Source: Flavobacteriales bacterium
Lineage (GTDB): Bacteria > Bacteroidota > Bacteroidia > Flavobacteriales > Weeksellaceae
Direction of reading: 5' to 3'
Length of the DNA: 64,000 nucleotides
NCBI GenBank assembly: GCA_900770875.1
Contig: CAAGLV010000077.1
Location: forward strand, 7,478 to 71,477
The notes below the pieces were generated by a model. It worked only from the letters and a program-made list of their open reading frames with translations. It was not told the origin of the DNA and searched no databases. This document shows, piece by piece, positions 39,686 to 51,600 of this stretch. Within the stretch, counting starts at the first letter, position 1; each line of letters starts with the position of its first letter. The position numbers and the translations under genes were made by a program.

Positions 39686-42600
39686 TTATAATTTACTAAT
39701 CATTCCAAGTGCCGGAGGAGTCGTTAATTTATAACCTAAGCGATCTACATCAAAAAAGATATTAGTATCACTAGCAAGGTCGTTTACGTATTTATTATCA
39801 GCTCCTGCCGTAGCTAAAGCTCCTGCCGTAGCTAACATTCCAAATCCCATAAGCCCAGAGTAGAATTTTCTTTTTTCTTCACCCTCGAGAGAGTTTACAT
39901 ACTTTTTAAAATCTGCTGGTTTCATTTTACCTATAACAGCTTGCTGAATAACATTATAAACTTGTCTGTAAGCTCCAATATGGTCTTGACCATATATGTT
40001 CTTATCTTTAGCTCCAAAGTTGTTATATATAACAGTTGGAATATGTCTAGAGAATTGTAACATCATTCTTCCCCAAGAATACATTTGAATCATTCTTTGA
40101 TCAGTTGCTTGATATCCTTTTCCATGAGATAACTTTACTTTATCCTCAAGCATATTTAATTCTTCAACAGACAACCCATCTTTTCCATTAGCTAATATTT
40201 TATTCCATTGGTCGTCCGAAAGCATACCTAAGAAGTGAACACCTTGTATCCATCTTTCAGAGTATGTCATAGGAGTTAAAGCAATATTCATAAAGAAATT
40301 TTCTAACGAATTTTTGCGAGTAATACTAACATCTTCATAAATGTTAATATCCATAAATCCAATTTCCTTTAAAATTTGATTAGCTTCTCTTACACCTTTT
40401 AACGGGTCCTTTAAACTAAACTTCCCACTTTTCCCCAACCAAAATCTTTTCTCACCTTTAACCCAATCTTTTCCTCCTGCATTCGCTATGTTATTAAATT
40501 TTCCGTTTAATACATTTCCAATAGCATAAAGACCACTACTTAAAGCAAGACCTTTATATCCTAACCAATAAACCAAAGAACCTCTTGTAATAAAATCAAT
40601 CACTTTATCAGACGAAATTCCGATCGCTTTTAACGCATCGGGAGTCCAAGTGTTATTTTTCTTAACACCTTTCAAGAAATTATCTTTCCAAATTGACTGC
40701 ACATATTCTTTCATATTAGATTGCCCTTTAGTATCTAATAAAGCTAAAGCTCCGTCAATCATAGGTAACATAGATTTCATACCAGAGAAATTATCATTAC
40801 CATTAATAAATAAAGTAGAGTGAATATAATCACCAAAAGCTTTATTTAAGTCTAATGTAACGAAGTTATTAGATTGCTTACTTCCAGAATTAAAGAATCT
40901 ATCAGAGAAGTTTTCTCCAATAACAGTTCCGGCTGTAATATCGCTAGTTTCTATTCTTGTTCCATCTTCATTGATACCTTGCTTTAATAATTTTAAAGCT
41001 TTTTTTCTAAGCTTAAATAATTGTTGAGCATTAGAAGTTTTATTTCCTTTCGCTATAATATCATTTGAGAAAAAGAATTCTACATCCCTCATAGAAGCGT
41101 TCATAATTTCCTCTCCAGTATTCGGGTCTACAAAGTTTATCTTTACATCACCTAAACCACTTTCGATAGGTTTAGACACGTTCATTAACCCTAATAATCC
41201 ACGTCTTGAGAAAGCTTCCATTTGCCCCGGCGATACGTGAGGAATAAATCCACTACCTTCACCTTTCTTTAAATTTTGGTGCTTAACTAAATCATTAAAA
41301 ATTTCTCTAGTAGCTTTATAAAATGCTAATTGAGCGTCAGAAACATTACCTTCTAAATGTTCTTTTATAATTTGGCTTTCATCTTTATAACGAAGAACTT
41401 TCATTTCATAAGACTTTCCTTTAGGATCAGTTTTCTGAACATTATCATAAGTAATCAAAGGGCCATATAACTTAGTGTAAAATTCTTCTTTATTCTTGAA
41501 CAAGTAATCGATTAAAGCTTTTATTTTATCAATGATAGTTCCGTCTTTAATAGCGTATCCAAGTTGCTCTTTATAAAGCGCGTTAGTAGCATCTTGTAAT
41601 TTATTTTGATACAAATTCTGCTCTTTACTGAAAGTCTTATAAGCGTTTTCCATGTGTCTAACAATACCTTGTACCATTGGATGATTAGAGGGGATGTTAT
41701 CAGACATAAAATACTTTTGAACTACGGAAATATCTCTACCGTCAGATTTAGTTTGAGTGTATTTTTCAGTTTGTTCATCACCAATTCTTTTAGCTACCTC
41801 TTTGGCAAGAGGTGTTAAGATATTAGCATAAGCATATTGGTCTTTATTAGCATAATTATTATACAAGTTAAGTATACGTTCCGTAGACATATCCTTAATT
41901 GTATTTTCATTTATGGTTTTATAATCTTCATCAGCCAACTTTTTTTCTCTTAGATAATAATTATAAGCAGAGCTTCTATCAGCTTCGCTGACGAAGCTAG
42001 GATACTCCATAGCTCCGTCAAACTGCTGTCTATTCATTTTGTTTTCGAATAGAAAAAAATCTTTTTTAAATCTGAAATTAGACGAACCACTTTTTGTATG
42101 CTCTATCCATTGGTTATAAGAAGCTGGGTTGTTTAATTTCTTAGTCTTTTCAAGAGGATCGTTATTCTTAATATCTGAATCTTTAATAGAAGTTAATTTC
42201 TCATATCCAATATCTCCTTTATAAGCATCTCTGATTTCTTCAATAATAAAGTTACTATTCCCTTTTTTGAACATATCTTTAGCCATCTCAGAAACTATAT
42301 AGAAGAATCTATCATCGTTGTTAGATATTTTCTTTTCTCTGAATTTAGAAATTTGTTCTCCGTTAAAACCTTTAAACTTAACAAAGAATTTCTTTTTACT
42401 GTCCTTATCGTAATAAAAGAAAGTTACAGCTTCTCCATTCTTCATTTTTCGCCAAATCTTATTAGCTACTTCTCCTTCTTTAGCTTTCAAGAAGATTGAA
42501 TTAAGCATCGGTCTGCCTTCTTTATTCTTAGGGAAAGGATTAAAGACAATGCTATCATAAAATGATTGATTCTTTTCTGCTAAAGATATTTCCATGTCGC

Positions 42601-45600
42601 GTTTAACTCTTGGAGATATACTTTGGTTATCTTTATTCTTAACATCAAGGTCAGATAATCTAGAAATTTCTTTCTTGAAATTATCATCCATAATATGGAA
42701 TAAAGATTTTCGGCCTTCCCACCCGTTAACCATCATATCGTAAAGCATTAAATCTTTTTTCAACTGATTATCTAAAGCGTTAAATTCAGCTCTAACAAGT
42801 TCTTTCTCTTGCTCCGTAGTGTTCTCATTATAATAAGACGAACGTAAAGAGATAAACTTATTATTACCTTCTGTAACTACAGATAAAGCTTGAGAGAATA
42901 ATAAAGAAGCATCGTAAGCTGTAACAGTATTATGAATATTATTGCCACTTAAAATAATATTCCTTTTCTCTGTAATAATTTTAGAAATTCTATTATATAA
43001 GTTGTTTGGATTATTAGGGTCCGTTAAAGATTCTTTATACTCTTGAGAAATATTATTAAATCCTAATAACCTTGATAAAGCAACTCTTTCCATATCCGCG
43101 TGGATTTGCTTTTTCTGGTTTTCTCCAATCATCTTTGTACTTGATGATGTGATTTTACCAAAAATATCTTTATAGTCTTTTCTTGATACAGGATCGAATT
43201 TCTCTCTAACAGATAAAGCTGTTTTAGCAACTTCGATATAATTCTGAACAAGAGGATTATTTTTAATATCGCTTGAAATATTTAAAACTTGATTTTGTTT
43301 ATCATTATTTAATAAGGTTTCGATTTTCTCAATCTGCTCTGTCAAGACAAAAGGATCAGTTTCAATTCTGTTATGACCTCCCATAATCTTAGATAAATCA
43401 CTCATATCAGATTTAACTTTAGACATTAAAGAGATTAAAGCTTCGATAGAAGAATCATTTTTCTTAGAATTAATATCAGCAGTATTAATGTTGATATCGG
43501 CTTCCGAATCTAATTCCATATTAGCTTCTGCAGGAGTAAACATATTTCTCTTAGAAGCTACCTTAGAAACGTATTCTTTATACTTGTTAGAATTTAAAAT
43601 TAAACCAACAGTTTTTAAATCAAATCCTAAATTTGTTAAGATTAAAGAATCGCCAACAGTCTGCTCATTAATACCTAATCTATCAGCATATTGGTATTTA
43701 GCATTATCTAAAATAATGTTGAATATTTTAGCTGAATCGATAGTTCTACTTCTTTGAGCATTACTATAATCAGTAAACGTATCTACTATTCTACCATCAA
43801 TAATTATTTTCTTAGCAATACTTGTATTATAAGAAGCTAACATACTTAAGAAAGAGTGATAGTTTGCTGCGGAACCTACATTATTTTTAGAAACGATAGT
43901 ATCATTAAAAGCTTGACGTCTTGATTTAGGAGAACCGATTAAAGACTTATCTTTCGTTGAACCTAATTGATTTTCGATATCAGTTAACGCAGCTTTAGTT
44001 TCATCTTCGAAATCAATTCGCTTTGTAATTTCATCGCGCATATCTGCCGACATCCATTGCTTAACAATTTTATCAAAGATTTTATTAAACTTACTACCCT
44101 CTTGTTTATGCTGAATAAAAACTTGATCTCCATCATAATCTCCACCAGTTGTATTTAAAGCGAATTCCGAAGGTAATTGAGTTTGTGAACCATTTGTAGT
44201 GTCAAAATCAATTACCTCAAAAATACCTGTAGATTGAGGACCATGCGAAGGTACACGAGTAGCAGAAATTAAATCTCCCGGAACATAAAATCCAATAACA
44301 AAACCTTTTTTGTTTAAGACTTTGTAATTATCCATGTATTCTTCAACAGACATTTTTTTGTCAATTCTTCCTTCTTCCTTAGCATACTTCATTAAAGACT
44401 GAGCGTACTTCTGTGCTTGCTCTGGATGACCGTAACCAAATTCGGGAGCAGCATAATAACTAAGTTTAGTTTTATCTGAATTATCAAAAATATGATACTT
44501 ACGTGCTTTAACTTTATTAGCCATATATTTCGGAACTACGGCCTCTCCAGGGCGTGTTGTCCCATCTTCATTTACACTATAGAATTTTAAATTATCTCCT
44601 TTGTATTTATTAATTCTGTCTATTTCTGACATATCAGCTCTCTTAGATAAAGCTTCGTAAGCGTCTATTTCAGATTGGGATAAATTAGATTTATCCATTT
44701 CTAAATAATTCGCGTATTTAATTGTATCAGCAGATACGTTAGTAAATACTTCAATATCGTTACCTTCTAAATCAGTAGCTCTTTTAATGTGCTTCGCTGG
44801 TTTTTGTTGAGCGATAGTTCCCGGAGTTTTTAATTTATTACCACTTTGACGAATACGATTCATAAAAGTATTAACAGCTAATAAACGAACAGCAGGAGTA
44901 TTTAAAGAAAGCCCTTGATTCAGTAAATCCATTTGTAGAGTATCAACAAAATCTTCGTCGATAGAATCTTTAAAATGAGCTTGTATTTCTTCTAAAGTTC
45001 CGTTTTGAAGAACGTCGACAGAATCCATTAATTGCTCGTTTTGTAAAGCAACGATATCGTTTTGGATTTCTTCTAAAGCTTTTAAGTTTCCATTTAAACT
45101 TCCGTTCGTTGTAATAAACTTAGATAACTGAACAGGCATGTTAATTTGATTTCTAACCTTATCTAAAGAGTTTTGGATAATTAAATTAGAACCGTCTAAA
45201 CCTACAAATTGATTTCCGCTATAATAAGCTTCATTAAATAATTGATGAATATGAGAATCATTGTTTGAACCATTTTCTAAATAATCATCTAAAGTGAATT
45301 TAGAACTATCCTCAGTAAAGCTTTTTGGTAACACAGTTTGTTTAGCTGCATTTTTAACTTTCACAGATGACATAGGAACAGCTATAACTAAATGAGATTG
45401 ATTAGATGAAGTTAAACTTTGCTCATAAGCTTCTTTACCAACTTTACTAATATATTGTTCTCTACGTTTAAGCATAGCTTCGTAAAGACCTCTTAATCTT
45501 GGGTTACGTTTAACAACTTCTTCGCTTAAAATTGTTGTATAGCCTTTATCATAAAAGTTCTTCCCTTTAAACAATGGATTCTGTTGTTCCATACCAGCAT

Positions 45601-48600
45601 GAAGTAATTTATAACCTAATCCTAAGTTCATTAAATTACCAAAAGCATCTTGAATTCTTTGTGCGTCTTCCTCAAGGATATACATACCAGAATCATCCAT
45701 ACTATCAGATAAACCTTCTTCTTGATCGTCTTTAAACCATAATGTTTCAAACTTTGTGTTTTTAAAATTAAACCCTGGCGATCTTAAAGCTTTAGCACGC
45801 TTACCTAAATCGGCCCCCGAAACATCAGGTAACATCACTTGGTTAAATTGTGTTTGATTCATAAAATGATTAAACACATATTGATTAACTATTTCTTCAC
45901 CTTTTAAATTTAAAGCAGTTTTATCTTCATTTAAAAAAGGCTGCATTGTAGCCATATCTACAAATGCATTAATATTGCTATTCATAAAATCTAACTCATC
46001 AGCGATATCTTTTTCTAAAGCTTTTTTAAGTTCCATAGGAGTTAATTGATTTTCTTTAGTTTGAAAACTATTGTAAGCATTAACTGTATGAATAAAGTAT
46101 TTAGACTGCTCTCCTGAAAAAACAATTTTACCATTCTTTAACGAAAAGTAATCTTGAGTTTTTAACTTCGGAACTTCCATCAAATAAGATACTGGAGAAT
46201 CAGAATATCTACCTGTATCCATCATATAAGTAGAAGTTCTATTTCCTGTTTGCAAGAACATTAAAAACTCATTAATCGAGTTATCGTTCGCGCTGTTTTT
46301 AGAGAAATCAGAGTAATTACCGTCTTTATCATTCTTAACACCTAAGAATTGAGCAATCTTAACATCTTGTCCAGAATTAGCTCTTTCATAAAAACTTTCT
46401 AAGAATTTATTAGACATTAACCCTTCACCTCTTTGACGAGAGTATTTACGAATAAATCCTTGAACTTTCATAGAACGCGCGTCTTGGTTCATTTCATCAA
46501 GTTTACGCATTAAAGCATTTTGGATTTGCCTTGATGGAACTTGATTACCTTCTGCGTTTAATACCGTAAAATCAGCTTTATTCTTTCTATCCGTAACAAC
46601 TAAACCACGAATAATTTTTCTTAAAATAGGATCGACTTCTGTTTTTACTTTTCCGTTTTTAAGTACTGGTTTATTATCTAATCCAACAACCGGCTTAAAG
46701 ATATTATTTTGGCTTAAATCATAATCTAAAGCATACTTAACAAGAACAGAATCTAATGCTCTATTCTTACCGTCAATAACAATCTTATTATCAACTAACA
46801 GATTTTTATTTCCTCCTAAGAAGCTTGTTATAGCTAATAAATCAGAATCAGTGAAATTATCACTTTGAATATTTCTAACTGCTTGAGCAAACTTATCGTA
46901 TTGACCTACGTGGAATTGAATTAAATTTTCATTAGAAACTTTATAGTTATCCATAGAGTTCCCAGTGAATTTTCTGAAAGCAGAAACAGCAGCTATTACG
47001 TTTTGGAAATTTCTTTCATCTAAAAATTTCTCGCGCATACTTAATGAAGATTGTACATCTACCTTACCATCTTTATTGATGTAAGTTTGCACAGAATCTA
47101 CATTCTTCATATCCTTAGCAAGCATCCAGAAACTATTTAAATAAGTGTACTTATCATTTGCTCTTGTAGTGTCTAAGAAATCATTAAACTCAAACATTTC
47201 TTCAAACTCCGAGTTCTCGATCAAACTAATAAATTCATTTGCCGATTTTGCCGAAGCAGCTAAATCGTGTAAATCAACCATTAAAGCATCACCATTAAAA
47301 GTAGGAATCTCCCACTTATCTCCGGATTTTCTTTGATTTAAATAACGACTTCTTAACGATTTGTTATAAACTTTAGAGAATGATTTAATAAGAGCAGAAG
47401 TTTTATTTAAATAAAGAGTTCTATCCTTATCGAATAAGTTTTCGTTTCTACCTTCTTCTAAATTATTTTCTAATTGTTCTTCTTCTTGATTGTCTTGAGA
47501 AACAACTTTTTTAGTTTTCGCAGAATTAATCCTACGATCAATTTGAGTTTCATTTTGAATTCGTATTTGCTCTCCAATTAATTTTTCATGATTTTGCTGT
47601 GCTATTTCAGCTTCAGTTAATCTTTTGTATCTAATTGAAGGGTTTGTATAGTTCTTAGAATTTGAACCTTTTAAAAAGGCTTGAATTACCTTTTCTTTTT
47701 TATTAAATAACTTTCTTTGATTAGAATCAGTTAAACCATCAACATATCTTTCTAAGATAGATGTAGTAGGGTCCTCCTCTTTCATCATATCTTCAGCTTG
47801 ACCTTTGATAGTTTTAATCCAATTCTTTAAAGCATTACCAACTCTCCTTAAATAATCTACACCTGTTTTACGTTCGATGAATCTACGTAAAGCAGAACGT
47901 TTATCTTTAGGTTCGTCAGAGTTCATAGCAGCTTTCTCCTCATCAGTATATTCTTCAAAGAATTTGTTTTTATACTGTAAGTCGAATTGGTGCTCCATAT
48001 TAATAGCGAATAACTCATCTATTAATATTTCTTGTTGGTCCATTGGCATTTCTTCAATAATACCATCAGTAATAAGCTTATCTAACTCTTGCTTTAATTC
48101 AGCATCAGATAATTTAAAACCTAACTCTTTGTGAATTCTATCAACAAGGTTTTGATAAGTTTCAGTTTTAAAATCTACACCAGGAAATTTTCTTCCTTTG
48201 AAAGTTTTATTAATACGATAAAGAACTTGATCTTGATAATTTTCTTTTACAAATTTTATAAGTTCTTTATTTTTTAATAATTCTTTTATTAAGGCTTTTG
48301 TAGCTCGAGTGTTTCTAGATAAATTAAAATGGATATGCGCTACTTCATGGAAGAAATCTTTATTATTATTATCCCAAGTTTCAGTATCTACGAATATCAT
48401 TCCGTTTACGGCTAATGCTGTTGCAGGAATACCCATAGTTTTATACATACCATCGATAGTAGAAACTAAGATATTTGCATTAGGATACATAACCTCTAAT
48501 CTTCGTTCTACTGCTCTAACTTGACTTAATCTTGAAGGTGGATATAAATGATGATTGATATCTACGCCACGATTAATAATTTTATTACTTCTTGTCTTAG

Positions 48601-51600
48601 CTGCTTCATAAAGCTTTTGAGTAGCTTCTTTAATAGACTCTCTTTTAAGCTTATTATAAAGCTTAGGATACTTTTCTTTTAACTTATCTAAGTTATCTTT
48701 TAAAAATTTTTTTGTAGCCTCAGTAGCAGTTCCTTTAGCTTCTTCTTGTAAAGCTTCTTCAATCTTCTGTTCTTGACTTTTTTCCTCTTCAATCTTCTGT
48801 TCTTGACTTTTTTCCTCTTCGTTTTGAGTAACTTCTTCTTGATTTTCATCAAGTTCGTTTTCAGTATCTACAGCTTCAAACTCATCAATAGATTTAGATT
48901 CTTCGTCTTTTTTAATTCGTCTACGTTCGTTAAACTCGTCTAACTTACGTCTACGTTCTTCAATTTTAGATTCTTTAGACGCTTTAGCTCTACGTTTAGC
49001 AGAACGATCAAAGTATGCTTTTTCCTCAGCAGACAAAGAATCAGAATCGACAACAGCTTTTTCCAAAGACTCAGTAGGATTAGCTAAATTATTTTCAGAA
49101 GCAATCTCTTGGAACACTTCCGGATATTTAGCTACAGCTTCTACTTCTTTCGGGTTTAAAGCTTGATTTTCTTTTATAGCATCAACAGCCGATTCAATCA
49201 TTCCTAATTCGATCGCCGATTGCTCAAATGCATCCTCATCCTCTAATAAATCAAAATCATTATCAGTAAGAATATCAAAATCATTACCGCTTGCTTTTAA
49301 TCTACGAACTAAATCTACTCTAGCTTTAGATTGCTCATCAGCATTTTCATATTGTTTCGCTGTAATACCATTTGTAGCATGATTAACTTTAGAATTAATA
49401 ACATCTTTTTTCTTATTAAAGATTTCTTCTTCTTCTTGAGTTAAAACTTCGTTATCTATTTTCTTACGCGCGATTTCATTTAAAATTCCAGAAGAAACAG
49501 TACCATCTTTTTGGAACTGTTCATAAGCTTGTGGAGTAACTTGTTCTAAATTACTTTCATCATATTTACGCTCTTTTGCATTATTTTTAGCTTTTTCTAA
49601 TTTTTCAGCCGTTGTATTTAAAACTTTAGCTGCAATCTCAGTAGCTTTTGAGTACAAACTCTTAGCTCCATCAACAACCGTATCTAATGTAGATTTATTT
49701 TCTGAATTTTCATTAGTGGATTGATCTCCGTCAACCATTTGATTAACCATAGCATTAGCCTGTCTACGTAATTGATTTCTCATATTAGCAGTAACAATCT
49801 GCCCTTGATTCATATCCTTACGTTTTATCTTAGGATTAACACCTTCTTTAGCCATATCAGGATCAAGGTAATTATCAATCATAATTGCTGGCTTACCTGC
49901 TAATAATTGCTGTTGGTTATTTTGAGAAACAATAATTTTCTTTGCTAATAATTCAGCAGAGTCTTTAAAATTTTTCTTTTCATTAGCAATCGCGTTTTTT
50001 AAATCAGAAGGGTTTTTTATGTTCTTTTGGTGGAAAGCGATCGCATCTAACATCTTTTGATGTAAAGTATTGATTTGGTCATTAGCAGCGATTTCTTCTG
50101 CAAAGTTATCCATAAAAGCTACTTTACCATTCAAAGATTCGATACCTCTAACCTCATTAGCCTTTTGAGCTAACTTGTCAAAGTTCCCCTGGAAGTAACT
50201 TAAATCTTCTTCTGTAATAACACCTTTTTCAGCTAAATGATTTATGAAAGGAACAAATAAATCTTCCTTATTTTGCATAATCATTTCACTCATTGTAGAG
50301 TTAATATGATGAATTTTAGCTGCATCATCTTCTGTACCTTTAATCGATGAACGAGATAAGTTTTCAGCACGATTATACATGTTGTAAGCTTGATCTGCAT
50401 TCTTGTTGATAACTTCATTAATATTAAAAGTCCCACCCATTAAAGCACCTAAAATACCAGAGAGGTTTCTTGTTGTTTTATTTTCGTCTGAAATATAATA
50501 ATCCATAAAACTACCAAGCTTACCAGACTCTTTCATTGATTTTGGAAGTGTACCTTGATAATGCTCGAACGAACCTGTTTTTTCGTAGAAAGCTTTTAAC
50601 TTAGCCCAATCCTCCCAAGACTCTTGAAATGACTCTTCTACACCTTCTAATGTAGCTTGACCTGATAATTTAGCTAATCTACCTGGTAAGTACTTCTGAG
50701 AATTAGAGAATAGCTTACTAATCTTTTTAATTGGCTCTATAGAGCTGTTTTCTAAACCTGCTTTTAACGCATTGTTTTTACCATAAACTAACATGAATGA
50801 AGCAATATCAGCACCCATATAAGCCATTTGATTTAACAATGTATTTCTTGCCATTTCTCCAGCTTCTTGAGGAGTGAATAAAACTTCTCCTGTTTTTGGA
50901 TCAGTAAGGTTAGCATAAGTGTTATAAACTTCGGTTCCGTTCTGCATACCAAGTTTAACATTCATTGCAGCACCTCCGGCAACACCATTAGAAATTTCTC
51001 CAAATGTTTTTGTGTATTTACCTGTATCAGTAAATACTCTAGACATTACACCAGAACCACTACCAGCAACTTCATTAGCTCCACGTTTAGCACCTTGATA
51101 AACACCTTGAGTAGTTCCTTTAACTTCACCTAAAAGACCTTTAGCTCTTGAAGTATATCTAGCTGCATTTTTAGCTGCTAATTCACCACCTTCTTGAGCT
51201 ACTTCTTTTAATAAAAGTTTAGAAGCTGCTTTTTGACCTACTTTAGAAGCTAAACCTCCGACTCCATGACCTATAGCTATAGTGTCAATAAGTTGAGGTA
51301 TCATTTTAGGAGCCTCTGTTAACCAGAAATCAGGGTTAGAAATTAAATCAATTAAATCGTTTTGTTTAGATAAATCTAAAGATTCTCTTGTATCCATTGC
51401 TCCTTTTTCGTGAAGTAAATCACCAATCATTTGCAATGGATTCTCAGACCAACCTTCATTACCATTTAAAAAACCTAAAGAGCTTGCATACTGCAATGCA
51501 TCACCCATACTTTTAACAACATCACCTGTACCATTAATTAAAGATTTACCAATCTTAGAAGCCCAATTCTCATGCAACCAATCTAAGTCTTGAGAGCCTT